A DNA stretch of 64,000 nucleotides. Origin: Anaerocolumna chitinilytica (lineage in GTDB: Bacteria; Bacillota; Clostridia; Lachnospirales; Lachnospiraceae). Where the stretch lies: assembly GCF_014218355.1 (NCBI RefSeq), contig NZ_AP023368.1:1120001-1184000 (forward strand), written 5' to 3'. This document shows, in pieces, positions 35,171 through 44,162 of the stretch; position 1 is the first letter of the stretch; every line of letters begins with the position of its first letter. The notes under the pieces are model-generated. The model saw only the letters and a list, made by a program, of their open reading frames with translations, did no database searches and had not been told where the DNA came from. Made by a program: the position numbers and the translations under genes.

Positions 35171-37741
35171 ATGAAAAATGGGATCAGAAAAGTTCTGGCA
35201 GTATTCATAATAGCAGCGCTTATATTGCCAATACTTACTTCTGCCGGGTCCCTGACTGTTAAGGCTGCCGCCGCACCTACTCTGTCTACCACACAGAGGT
35301 CACTGGTGGGTATTGGCTCTACCTTTACCTTAACCGTTAAGAACCTGAACAGTTCTACCGTACAGACAAAGAAATGGTCTTCATCCAACAGCAAGATTGC
35401 TACCGTAAATCCCAGTACAGGCTATGTTACAGCAGTAGCTAAAGGTACCACCTATATAAATCTTAAGATAACCTATAAGAATAAAAAGACCGCCACTTTA
35501 AAATGTAAGGTTACCGTTATGATACCTGCAACCAAGATTGTTATTAACAATGCAACAGATACACCTGATAATAACAGCAGGCATCTGATGCAGGTTGGGG
35601 AAAAATATGATTTTAATGTGGACGTAACACCATCAAATTCTAACAGTGTTGTTACATACAGTATCAATAATACCAGTGTTGCTACCGTGGACCAGAATGG
35701 TGTTGTAACTGCAGTCAGCCCCGGCTTTGCAATCCTTACAGCAACAGCTTCCTTAACAGCTGCCGGAGCATCCACAAGCTACATAAACGATAAGATCATT
35801 ATTGAAGTAGCTGCTAAGTCGGCGAAAGTGAAATCTGCTGTCATAACAGACAGTACGACACTGACAATTACCTTTGACAGCGCCGTTGATGCTGCAACAA
35901 TTTTCGATACGAAAAAGAAACTCCTGAACGTTGTTGACATTACACCAAAATATGATGCAAACGGAAACCCTGCCAATGCGGTAGGCACAATGACAGGAGT
36001 ACTCTCCTCCGATGCCAAGGTTCTAACAATAACTACCACAAAGATATTCAGCGGCAGTTACACCATTCATGTATCTGCATCAATAGCATCAACTACAGGT
36101 GTTGCGCTTCAAAATTATTATACAGATGTTACTTATAAAGATACGGTTGCACCTTATTATGTGGGCTATACAGTAGACGATACTGGTTTAAAGGCTTCTA
36201 TCAATTTTTCCGAGGCAATGGATTTCTCCGGCCTGACTATCGTAGATGCGAAACTGAATACAACCTCAACCGCAACCCAGGCCCTTCCTGCAACCATAGC
36301 TCTCTTAAAAGGAAAAACCAATTACAAGGTAAGTTCAGACTACAAATCTCTTGTAATAGATTTAACGAATATGGATTCCTATGATAAGAATAAACAGTTC
36401 ACCGTAATTATGTCAGGAATTAAGGATTTATCCGGCAATTATCCGGCAGGCTATACGGTATCAGCTATCTTAGGAACAGATACTACTTACAAGCCTCAGG
36501 CACAGCTTATTAATATTCAAAGAACCGGATACAATACTTTAACTGCTACTTTCAGCAGAAATATCCGTGTACCAGGTATGGTTATTTTAAGTAACGGAGA
36601 GTCCATCGGTAATGGTACAGTGGATGCAAAGGATCCCACAAAGGTTAACTATACTATGTCATCCAATGGAGCACTTCTTAGTGGTGTTCAGAAGGTCAGC
36701 ATCGGTATGTGGGATAGCTATAACGTAAATCCTTCCGATTCTACGGGACGCAGCTTTGTTTCATATAGTGTAGACTTTACAATCGTCAGTGCCAGACCGA
36801 CTATTGTTAAATCTGAGCTTAAGATGGAAACCAATAATGGTACGGATACCTATTTGCTGTACTTAACCTACAGTAAAGATGTAAGTCTGATGTCACAGGT
36901 AGGAAGCCTGATAGCTACCAAGATCATTACCTCTAACAACGATATTTACAGTAACAGAAACCTTTCTTACACAGCATCTGTTCAGGGAAGTATTGTAACA
37001 GTAATATTGAACTCCGCTCAATTCAGTGAAGCAGGACAATACACAATAACGGTACCTACCGGTTTTGTAAAGGATGAATATTATAATACAAATGCCGATG
37101 AAAGTATTCAGATAACGAAGACAGCAACGGCTTCCTCCGTTCTTGCAGCGCCGAAAGCAGTTACTCAGTCACCGGTTAACCCCAGTGTTATCTATGTAAC
37201 CTTTGCTGATAAGGTAGATGAAGTATCTGCCCAGACAGTAAGTAATTACTATATACCTGGAGCAACTATTACGAAGGCAGAATTAACCACCAATACCAAT
37301 ACAGGAGCAACCATTACTTTAACATTGGCAACGGGAAGTATTCCTTATTCTACTATGTACCCGATTACAATCAGGAATATCGCCGGATATAATAATACCT
37401 ATACAGCTATGGCAGTGTATAATAATACGATAGCCCTAAATGAGAATGTCGGACCTTATTTAACAGGGGCCACCTATACTTATCCGAATATGATTACAGT
37501 AACCTTTAGCGAGAATGTAAAGGGTAATCCAAGCTTTGATATAGTTCAGAACGGCAGCACCAATGCTGGTTTGGCAGTATATAGCTGTTCGATTACAGAC
37601 AATAAGGTTGTGATTCTTCTTACAAGGACACCGGATAAGGGCATTCCGCTTACATTAAAACCTACGACCAGCAATTCCATTACTGATATGATGGGTAATG
37701 CAACCACTATAACGACGGTGGGAGTTACGCCGAATTATTAA
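35171..37741 (+). CDS. Exported Ig-like (Big2/Big5-type) surface protein
   Basis: This secreted protein has about 856 residues. A signal peptide covers about 1-37 (hydrophobic FIIAALILPILTSAG, then VKAAA). Two Big2-type Ig domains follow (about 38-115, with WSSSNSKIATV and GYVTAVAKGTTYI; and about 118-215, with NTSVATVDQNGVVTAVSPG). Several repeated bacterial-Ig-like domains then carry the recurrent pattern 'TITFD/S' or 'VTFSENV' plus 'KVVILLTR', typical of Big5/SbsA-like domains. No catalytic motif, LPXTG or SLH module was seen, so anchoring is unclear. ATG 35171 follows AGGAGGATTATAT; an upstream frame from 35150 encloses the ribosome-binding site. A structural or S-layer-associated role is plausible but unproved. 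Confidence 0.8.
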   Translation: MKNGIRKVLAVFIIAALILPILTSAGSLTVKAAAAPTLSTTQRSLVGIGSTFTLTVKNLNSSTVQTKKWSSSNSKIATVNPSTGYVTAVAKGTTYINLKITYKNKKTATLKCKVTVMIPATKIVINNATDTPDNNSRHLMQVGEKYDFNVDVTPSNSNSVVTYSINNTSVATVDQNGVVTAVSPGFAILTATASLTAAGASTSYINDKIIIEVAAKSAKVKSAVITDSTTLTITFDSAVDAATIFDTKKKLLNVVDITPKYDANGNPANAVGTMTGVLSSDAKVLTITTTKIFSGSYTIHVSASIASTTGVALQNYYTDVTYKDTVAPYYVGYTVDDTGLKASINFSEAMDFSGLTIVDAKLNTTSTATQALPATIALLKGKTNYKVSSDYKSLVIDLTNMDSYDKNKQFTVIMSGIKDLSGNYPAGYTVSAILGTDTTYKPQAQLINIQRTGYNTLTATFSRNIRVPGMVILSNGESIGNGTVDAKDPTKVNYTMSSNGALLSGVQKVSIGMWDSYNVNPSDSTGRSFVSYSVDFTIVSARPTIVKSELKMETNNGTDTYLLYLTYSKDVSLMSQVGSLIATKIITSNNDIYSNRNLSYTASVQGSIVTVILNSAQFSEAGQYTITVPTGFVKDEYYNTNADESIQITKTATASSVLAAPKAVTQSPVNPSVIYVTFADKVDEVSAQTVSNYYIPGATITKAELTTNTNTGATITLTLATGSIPYSTMYPITIRNIAGYNNTYTAMAVYNNTIALNENVGPYLTGATYTYPNMITVTFSENVKGNPSFDIVQNGSTNAGLAVYSCSITDNKVVILLTRTPDKGIPLTLKPTTSNSITDMMGNATTITTVGVTPNY

Positions 37742-37794
37742 TTAAAACCTGCAGGTATCAGCTGCTTAAGTTGCTAGTATGTTCTTAACAACAA

Positions 37795-37835
37795 AGACCT
37801 CCGCATATTTTTCTGCGGAGGTCTTATATTATTTC
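37795..37835 (+). terminator. Rho-independent terminator after Ig-like surface protein gene
   Basis: AGACCTCCGC and GCGGAGGTCT form a perfect 10-bp stem with a 10-base loop, followed by TATATTATTT. Confidence 0.85.
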
Positions 37836-37916
37836 TTGTTCTTTACCCCCTTTACGAGCCTACGGTTTTGTTTTATAATAGTTGGGAATTGAAACCTGCA
37901 GTGGAGGGCTTTATCA

Positions 37917-38378
37917 GTGAAAAATGTCAGCAATAAATTTATTATGTCCGTCAGCCGTATATTATTTGCGTTATATCTTATCTTACTGGCATATTTCCTG
38001 TTTTTTAGTGAGCATTATGGAAGAACGATTATTTCCGGTCAATATAGATATAACTTAACACCTTTTAAAGAAGTAAAACGCTTTATTGAATATAGAAATA
38101 TTATTGGGCCGGAAGGCTTTATTGTAAATATCTTTGGGAACATATTGGCTTTTACCCCATTTGGTTTTGTACTTCCCATCATAAGTCCTGAAAATAGAAA
38201 ACTTCTGAATATTACTCTTCTAAGTCTGGAATTCAGCTTGACCATTGAATTATTACAGCTTATCTTTAAAGTAGGAATATTTGACGTGGATGACCTTATG
38301 ATGAACACATTGGGAGGTCTTATCGGAGGAGTTTGCTTTCTTATTGCCAGAAAGCTGCTAAGATCTATACGAAGATAG
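37917..38378 (+). CDS. VanZ-like family membrane protein
   Basis: This small integral membrane protein has 153 residues and four predicted helices: about 10-28, 62-85, 95-115 and 123-145. Family signals are NLTPFKEVKRFIEYR, NIFGNILAFTPFGFVLP and the GIFDVDDLMMNTLGGLIG block. The family is named after VanZ of the teicoplanin resistance cluster, but most members lie outside resistance loci and have no known role. The GTG start follows GGAGGG at a good distance. A small membrane protein gene follows 39 bases on. Confidence 0.9.
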   Translation: MKNVSNKFIMSVSRILFALYLILLAYFLFFSEHYGRTIISGQYRYNLTPFKEVKRFIEYRNIIGPEGFIVNIFGNILAFTPFGFVLPIISPENRKLLNITLLSLEFSLTIELLQLIFKVGIFDVDDLMMNTLGGLIGGVCFLIARKLLRSIRR

Positions 38379-38417
38379 TATTAAATTATTGAAAGACACA
38401 TAATATCGGGGTGATTT

Positions 38418-38744
38418 ATGTTAAAAAAACGGAAAGAAGTTTTTAAATTTACAGGGAGAAGCCATTCCGTAAAGGGAATAGCCGCAGCGGTTATCGGCGG
38501 GCTTGGCACAGCAGGCCTGTTGGTGCTTTTTATCCTTTCCAGTGTCTATAGAGGAGAGGGTTCAATCCTTTTAGGAGCAGCGGGAATGATAGTGTTTGTT
38601 CTGACAATAACGGGATTTATCCTGGGAGTCAGGGCTTGTATGGAGAAAGAGATTTACTATACGGCACCAATTACAGGGATGGTAATTAACGGTATCCTTT
38701 CAATCGTGCTATTTATCCTATATATAACAGGGTTGTTTCTTTAA
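38418..38744 (+). CDS. Small membrane protein, DUF6142-like
   Basis: This is a 108-residue membrane protein. A basic, soluble N-terminus (KKRKEVFKFTGRSHSVKG) is followed by three hydrophobic helices at about 19-40, 48-70 and 84-106. The layout resembles a Lachnospiraceae family annotated as DUF6142; I am not certain of the assignment. A GGGGTG site precedes the ATG. It is next to the VanZ-like gene on one side and the M29 aminopeptidase on the other, and may be cotranscribed with both. No function can be given. Confidence 0.7.
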   Translation: MLKKRKEVFKFTGRSHSVKGIAAAVIGGLGTAGLLVLFILSSVYRGEGSILLGAAGMIVFVLTITGFILGVRACMEKEIYYTAPITGMVINGILSIVLFILYITGLFL

Positions 38745-38841
38745 AGAAAATTTCAGAATATCATTCATTTTTAACAGGAGCTTAAAGGTGCAATGATGTA
38801 TGTTTTCCAGGGCTTTGAAACAGTGAAGGAGGATTAATAAA

Positions 38842-40911
38842 TTGAGATACAGAGAACTTATGAAGGAAGAAAATGATGATACCAGAGAACGCTATGAATT
38901 AGCACTGGAACGTATTAGGAGTATACAAACAGAAGATAGCGTAAAAGAACCATATAGGGATTATTTCAAAACAGTGGCAGCTTTTATTGATAAAGTGGCG
39001 CTGTATCTGAATCTTGTAGAAGAGGACAGCCTTGGTAAACTTACCTTGGAAGAATTAGCAGAGAAAAACCACGATTTATATGAGGATATTCTGCCGGATA
39101 ACTACGAAGAATCCTATGCCAATCCGACTTATATAGTTAAGCAATTTGGTAAGATTGGCAAGCTTTTGGGATATCTCTATGCAGAAATCAGAGGTATGAT
39201 TGTTTATGCAGCGGAAGGCAGACTCTTCCCAATAACGATCTATTCAGAACTTTTTATTGAGGTATATAATTATTTTGAAGAGGAAGATGAATATACCTAT
39301 AAGGATGTGAAACGGGCAATCTATGACTTTAATATGGATTATTGCAGTGATATCATAGATTATCGTACCAGAGAATTATTGGATGAGGATCTTTCTTTTG
39401 CTGCGGATATCATAGAAAGCTGGGATTTAACGGACTTAAGATATCTTTATCAATTCGGAGAATATATTGGAGAAAATGAGATCAAGATTGCTTCATTTTT
39501 AAATAGCCTCCCGGAGGAAGAGATAAAGGCCATGGCCTTTACTTATACAGATGGCTATCGCAGAGGATTTATGGCGGCAAAAATTGATTTGTCAAGGAAA
39601 AGAACAGTTAATATCCGTTACAACATCGGTTTTGAAAGAATGGTCAAATATGCAATCCATAATTTTGCACAGATGGGGTTGAAACCGGTTATTTATCGGA
39701 CGGCTGTAGATAGTATCAATCGAAAGCAGCATTTAAGAATTGGCTACCATTCCAGTGGCCCTAATTATCAGTATGATTACGATCACCGTTTCGATATTGG
39801 CCTTTATATGGACAAAGCCTTTCATGACCGCAGACTTCAGGCCTATAAGGCGGCTTTTGAGAATTATAAGGATAAGGCGGCTCTATATGCGGGACCTGCG
39901 TTGATACAGGTCTTTGGCGAAAAGAATTTTGCACCAAAAGCAAAAGAGGAAGTTATAAAACTTGATAAGAGGCAGCAGAAACTTTCCATAGCATTTCAAC
40001 GAGATTCCAACATGGTATATTATCAATATATCAAGGGAGATGAAACCAGTTTTACCATAATTGCTTATCCGATTACAGAGATTGGTGATAAATTTGAAGA
40101 AATCTTTCGTGAGACAGTCAGGGTAAACACTCTGGATAATGACACTTATAAAGGAATTCAACAAGTGATAATTGATTGTCTGGATAAGGGGGAGTATGTA
40201 CGCGTAAAGGGAAGCGGCAGGAATCATACAGATCTCTCCGTTATGCTCTATGAACTGAAAAACCCGGAAAAAGAAACCATCTTTGAGAATTGCACCGCAG
40301 ATGTAAATATCCCTGTTGGTGAGGTGTTTACTTCTCCTAAGTTAACCGGCACAAATGGTACATTGCATGTATCAAGAATATTTTTGAATGGATTGGAATA
40401 TACGGATCTCTCTATCACCTTTAAAGATGGTATGATTACTGATTATAGCTGCGGAAATTTTAAATCAGAGGAAGAAAATAAGCGTTATATGAAGGAAAAT
40501 ATTCTGTATAACCAGGATACACTGCCAATTGGTGAGTTTGCGATCGGTACAAATACCACCGCCTATGTAATGGCCGGAAAATATGGTATTTGGGATAAAC
40601 TTCCCATACTGATTGCTGAGAAGACCGGACCTCATTTTGCGGTAGGAGATACTTGTTATAAGATGAGCGAAGAGCTTGATTTGTTTAATCCTGATGGTAA
40701 AAAAATCGTAGCCAAGGATAATGAGGTCTCCATTCTTCGTAAGTCGGAGATAGAGAAGGCTTATTTTAACTGTCATACAGATATTACTATTCCTTACGAT
40801 GAACTGGCTGAGATTACAGTGGTTGAAAAGAGTGGAAAAGAGACCGTAATCATTAAAGACGGTAGATTTGTTCTTGCGGGGACGGAGAAACTCAATGAAG
40901 CATTTATGTAA
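38842..40911 (+). CDS. M29-type aminopeptidase with long N-terminal extension
   Basis: This cytoplasmic metallopeptidase has 689 residues. The C-terminal part (about 300-689) carries M29 (aminopeptidase T/AmpS) sequences: VKGSGRNHTDLSV, PVGEVFTSPKL with Glu494, SCGNF, GEFAIGTNT and TGPHFAVGDT with His598 and Asp603. These correspond to the dinuclear metal-binding core. M29 enzymes usually have about 410 residues. Here about 270 extra N-terminal residues, acidic and helical, precede the catalytic region. AGGAGG lies upstream, with the TTG start at 38842. Removal of N-terminal residues from peptides is the expected activity; the extension may control access or oligomer state. Confidence 0.85.
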   Translation: MRYRELMKEENDDTRERYELALERIRSIQTEDSVKEPYRDYFKTVAAFIDKVALYLNLVEEDSLGKLTLEELAEKNHDLYEDILPDNYEESYANPTYIVKQFGKIGKLLGYLYAEIRGMIVYAAEGRLFPITIYSELFIEVYNYFEEEDEYTYKDVKRAIYDFNMDYCSDIIDYRTRELLDEDLSFAADIIESWDLTDLRYLYQFGEYIGENEIKIASFLNSLPEEEIKAMAFTYTDGYRRGFMAAKIDLSRKRTVNIRYNIGFERMVKYAIHNFAQMGLKPVIYRTAVDSINRKQHLRIGYHSSGPNYQYDYDHRFDIGLYMDKAFHDRRLQAYKAAFENYKDKAALYAGPALIQVFGEKNFAPKAKEEVIKLDKRQQKLSIAFQRDSNMVYYQYIKGDETSFTIIAYPITEIGDKFEEIFRETVRVNTLDNDTYKGIQQVIIDCLDKGEYVRVKGSGRNHTDLSVMLYELKNPEKETIFENCTADVNIPVGEVFTSPKLTGTNGTLHVSRIFLNGLEYTDLSITFKDGMITDYSCGNFKSEEENKRYMKENILYNQDTLPIGEFAIGTNTTAYVMAGKYGIWDKLPILIAEKTGPHFAVGDTCYKMSEELDLFNPDGKKIVAKDNEVSILRKSEIEKAYFNCHTDITIPYDELAEITVVEKSGKETVIIKDGRFVLAGTEKLNEAFM

Positions 40912-40961
40912 TGTTGCGGCGTCCTTTTCACATTAGTGAAGGTTATTACATTTAGGTATAC

Positions 40962-41001
40962 AAAAAGCAGAGAAGTTGATAATAACTTCCTGCTTTTTTT
41001 G
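40962..41001 (+). terminator. Rho-independent terminator after M29 peptidase gene
   Basis: AAAAAGCAG(A)GAAGTT pairs with AACTTCCTGCTTTTT around a loop of about eight bases, followed by further T residues. Confidence 0.85.
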
Positions 41002-41209
41002 TGTGTGGTGTGATAAATACCAATCATTTTGTACCTTGTTCAAGCTGTTGCTTCATGTTTTTCAATCTCTAAAGTAACAGCCCATCCTTTCTCAAATTTA
41101 AATTCTATTTTAGTTGCAAGATTATCGCCATATGGTAAAATATAGTAGATGTACGCTGAAAGATACAATTTATATAGATTTTTATAGTAGTTTTTAATGA
41201 TAATTTAAA
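41002..41209. other. AT-rich spacer without a gene
   Basis: Between the terminator of the peptidase gene and the promoter of the XpaC-like gene there is AT-rich sequence in which I see no gene, strong hairpin or known leader motif. Confidence 0.5.
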
Positions 41210-41238
41210 TTGTTAATTTGAAAGGAATACGATATAAT
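41210..41238 (+). promoter_or_regulatory. Promoter of xpaC-telA-like operon
   Basis: TTGTTA at 41210-41215 and TATAAT at 41233-41238 are separated by exactly 17 bases, about 70 bases before the ATG at 41311. Confidence 0.75.
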
Positions 41239-41310
41239 AGGGCTAGCATAGTACCAATTATTTGTAGGTACTGGTTTCTGCAGTATATTGGAATTACATC
41301 GGAGGATACC

Positions 41311-42849
41311 ATGGATAGAAGGAATTACTCAGATTTAGGTGAAGAAATCAGAGATATTGTTCAAAGTGCAGTAAATACAATGGACTTTCACCAATTGAAT
41401 AGAGATATTGGAAATACGGTTAGAGGAGCATTGGATGAAGTGCGCCATTCGCTGGGTACAGGGTATGGCGGTTATAGACCGAATAATCCTGACGGTGCCG
41501 GAGACAACTGGAATCCGAACAATGGCGGAAAAGATTACCGCCGGGATGATAAATACCGATGGGATGACAAATACCGCCGGGATGATAAATACCGATGGGA
41601 TAGAGAAAACCGCCGGGAGAGCAGACATCAGAATAGAGACTACAGATGGGATGCCAGTTATCAGAACGGCCAAGCTAATTCCACAAATTCAAAGAATCAG
41701 CAGCAATCTTACAACCAACAGAGCAATAGGACATCTCAGAATTCCTCTATGAACGGAAGTGCATCTATGCAAGGAAGTGCATCTATGCAGGGAACTGCAT
41801 CTATGCAGGGAACTGCATATACGCAGGGAGCTGCATATGTGCAGTCTAATACTGCTGTAAGTAAGCAGACAAAGCCGTTCCCCTGTGTCCCGGTTGGCAG
41901 AGTATCCGGCATATTACTGACGGTTTTTGGCAGTATTGGACTTGGAGCCTTTGGTATAGGAGCAGCTGTTTTAGCAATCATAGGACAGGTTACTTCGGAG
42001 TGGGGAGTGTTCGGAACCATATCAATGGGGTTACTACTCTTCTTTGGAATCAGTTGGGGCATGATGGCCATAGGTGGAAGGCTTCGTAAACGCTTAGCCA
42101 GATATCGTCGTTATATCGGGTTATTCGGAGGGCATGCTTATTACTCCATAAAGGAGCTGGCAGCAAGTGTTGGTCAGAGTCCGAAGTTTGTATTAAAAGA
42201 TCTCAGGCGAATGATAACTATCGGAATGTTCCCGGAAGGGCGTATAGATGATCAGGGTACCTGTGTAATGTTAAACAGAGAAACTTATAGTCAATACCTG
42301 GAATTGCAGAAAAACCTGCGTATACAGGCTGAAGACAAAGGAAAATTACAAAACAACCAGGAGAATAAAGGTGATCAAGAAGCATCTTCTAATCAGACAG
42401 CACAGAACCAGCAGGTAAAGCAGGCAGTTGATGCGGGAATGGCCTGTATACAAGAAATCAGAGAAGCGAATGATGCCATACCGGGTGAAGAGATATCCAG
42501 AAAATTAGACCGGCTGGAAGATGTAATCGGTAAGATATTCAGACATATTGAGCAGCATCCGGATCAGTTGGATGATATCAGAAAGTTCATGGAGTATTAC
42601 CTTCCTACTACATTAAAATTAGTTCATGCTTATAAGGAGTTTGATAAGCAGTCCATACAAGGTGAAAATATTACTTCGGCAAAAAAGGAGATTGAAGAAA
42701 CTCTAGATACCATCAATCTTGCCTTTGAGAATTTATTGGACAGCCTTTTTGAAGATGCGGCTATGGATGTGTCCGGTGACATATCTGTCCTGGAAACCCT
42801 CCTCGCTCAGGAAGGTTTGACAAAGAAGGATTTTGTATCAAAAGAATAA
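41311..42849 (+). CDS. XpaC-like (5-bromo-4-chloroindolyl phosphate hydrolysis) family membrane protein
   Basis: This is a membrane protein of about 512 residues. The N-terminal third is low complexity: a hexapeptide array RRDDKY/RWDDKY (about residues 77-103), then a Gln/Asn/Ser-rich tract with five GSASMQ-like hexapeptides (about 149-178). Two membrane helices lie at about 200-225 and 233-252. The XpaC-type domain (about 253-345) has YSIKELAASVGQSPKFVLKDL and MFPEGRIDDQGTCVMLNRE. The C-terminal helical part ends near 512. ATG 41311 is chosen for its GGAGGA site. Such proteins are usually encoded next to TelA, as here, and their biochemical role is unknown; the family name derives from a phenotype on an indolyl substrate. 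Confidence 0.85.
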   Translation: MDRRNYSDLGEEIRDIVQSAVNTMDFHQLNRDIGNTVRGALDEVRHSLGTGYGGYRPNNPDGAGDNWNPNNGGKDYRRDDKYRWDDKYRRDDKYRWDRENRRESRHQNRDYRWDASYQNGQANSTNSKNQQQSYNQQSNRTSQNSSMNGSASMQGSASMQGTASMQGTAYTQGAAYVQSNTAVSKQTKPFPCVPVGRVSGILLTVFGSIGLGAFGIGAAVLAIIGQVTSEWGVFGTISMGLLLFFGISWGMMAIGGRLRKRLARYRRYIGLFGGHAYYSIKELAASVGQSPKFVLKDLRRMITIGMFPEGRIDDQGTCVMLNRETYSQYLELQKNLRIQAEDKGKLQNNQENKGDQEASSNQTAQNQQVKQAVDAGMACIQEIREANDAIPGEEISRKLDRLEDVIGKIFRHIEQHPDQLDDIRKFMEYYLPTTLKLVHAYKEFDKQSIQGENITSAKKEIEETLDTINLAFENLLDSLFEDAAMDVSGDISVLETLLAQEGLTKKDFVSKE

Positions 42850-42865
42850 ATGGAGGAAAAAACAG

Positions 42866-43999
42866 ATGAATCAGGAAACACCTACCTTAACCTTTGAACC
42901 TTCCCTGGAGCTGGCAACTGAACCGGCATATCCTAAGACGGTAGAAACAAAACAGGAGCCGGCAGAATTTGATGAAAGCAGTCTTTCACTGGAAGAAAAG
43001 AGAATGGTGGAAGATTTTGCAGATAAAATTGATCTGACGAAGTCTAATCTGGTACTGCAGTATGGTGCCGGAGCCCAGAAAAAAATTGCAGACTTTTCAG
43101 AGACTGCTATCAACAATGTTAAGACAAAAGACCTGGGTGAAATCGGTGAAATGCTCTCAGGAGTTGTATTAGAGTTAAAGAATTTTGACACGGATAACGA
43201 TGAAAAAGGATTTTTAGGACTTTTCAAAAAAGGTGCCAATAAGATTAATGCCATGAAGACAAAATACGATAAGGCAGATGTCAACATCAATAAAATCTGC
43301 AAGGCATTAGAAGAACATCAGATTCAGCTGTTAAAAGATATCTCCATGCTGGATAAGATGTATGAGCTCAATAAAACCTATTTTAAAGAGTTATCCATGT
43401 ATATTCTTGCAGGAAAAAAGAAGCTGCTGCAGGTTCAGAACGAAGAATTGCCAAAGCTTGTAGAGAAATCCAACAAAAGTAATCTTCCGGAGGATGCTCA
43501 GGCAGTGAATGATTTGGTTGCTGTCATTAATCGTTTCGAGAAGAAAATTCATGACCTGGAACTAACCAGAATGATATCAATACAAATGGCACCCCAGATA
43601 CGTCTTGTTCAGGGAAGCGATACCCTGATGACAGAAAAGATACAATCCACCCTTGTAAATACCATTCCTCTTTGGAAGAGCCAGATGGTGTTAGCACTTG
43701 GGGTAGCTCATTCCGGTCAGGCAGCCAGAGCCCAGAGAGAAGTTACGGATATGACCAATGAGCTTCTTCGTAAAAATGCTGAAACTCTTAAAATGGCTAC
43801 TATTGAGACAGCGAAGGAATCCGAAAGAGGTATTGTTGATATTGAAACCCTGAAGATGACCAATGATTCTTTAATCACAACATTGGATGAGGTACTTAGA
43901 ATTCAGACAGAAGGACGTCAGAAGAGAAAAGAAGCAGAAGTAGAGTTAAATCGTATAGAGGGTGAACTGAAAAAGAAATTACTGGAGCTTAGAAATTAA
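42866..43999 (+). CDS. TelA-like toxic anion resistance family protein
   Basis: This is a cytoplasmic, highly helical protein of about 377 residues. An acidic N-terminal tail (about 1-45) precedes long coiled-coil segments through to the end. Family sequences include DLGEIGEMLSGVV, FLGLFKKGANKI, DISMLDKMYELNKTYFKEL and NTIPLWKSQMVLALG. The TelA family was linked to tellurite or other toxic anion tolerance and to cell-envelope stress. The exact activity is unknown. ATG 42866 follows TGGAGGAAAA; the start at 42833 overlaps the preceding gene. It is the second gene of the XpaC-TelA pair. Confidence 0.9.
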   Translation: MNQETPTLTFEPSLELATEPAYPKTVETKQEPAEFDESSLSLEEKRMVEDFADKIDLTKSNLVLQYGAGAQKKIADFSETAINNVKTKDLGEIGEMLSGVVLELKNFDTDNDEKGFLGLFKKGANKINAMKTKYDKADVNINKICKALEEHQIQLLKDISMLDKMYELNKTYFKELSMYILAGKKKLLQVQNEELPKLVEKSNKSNLPEDAQAVNDLVAVINRFEKKIHDLELTRMISIQMAPQIRLVQGSDTLMTEKIQSTLVNTIPLWKSQMVLALGVAHSGQAARAQREVTDMTNELLRKNAETLKMATIETAKESERGIVDIETLKMTNDSLITTLDEVLRIQTEGRQKRKEAEVELNRIEGELKKKLLELRN

Positions 44000-44007
44000 A
44001 CTTATTG

Positions 44008-44036
44008 TTGACGTTTCGTAAGCTTTGGAATATAAT
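44008..44036 (+). promoter_or_regulatory. Promoter of response regulator/kinase operon
   Basis: TTGACG at 44008-44013 and TATAAT at 44031-44036 are separated by 17 bases. The promoter begins only nine bases after the TelA-like gene stop codon. Confidence 0.8.
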
Positions 44037-44062
44037 GCTAATAATATAATAACTCGAAATAT

Positions 44063-44091
44063 AAATGTGAACAATTCTATTGTTCACATTT
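44063..44091. promoter_or_regulatory. Perfect 13-bp inverted repeat downstream of promoter
   Basis: AAATGTGAACAAT and ATTGTTCACATTT flank three central bases. The dyad begins about 27 bases after the -10 element, inside the expected 5' untranslated region of the two-component operon. It could be an operator or an attenuating hairpin, and it may also end transcripts from the upstream TelA-like gene. Confidence 0.6.
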
Positions 44092-44162
44092 GTCGTTTAA
44101 AGAGAAATTCTTAATAGATTCATTAATATTCTCGCCTTTTACATAAGATAAGGAGGAACTTT

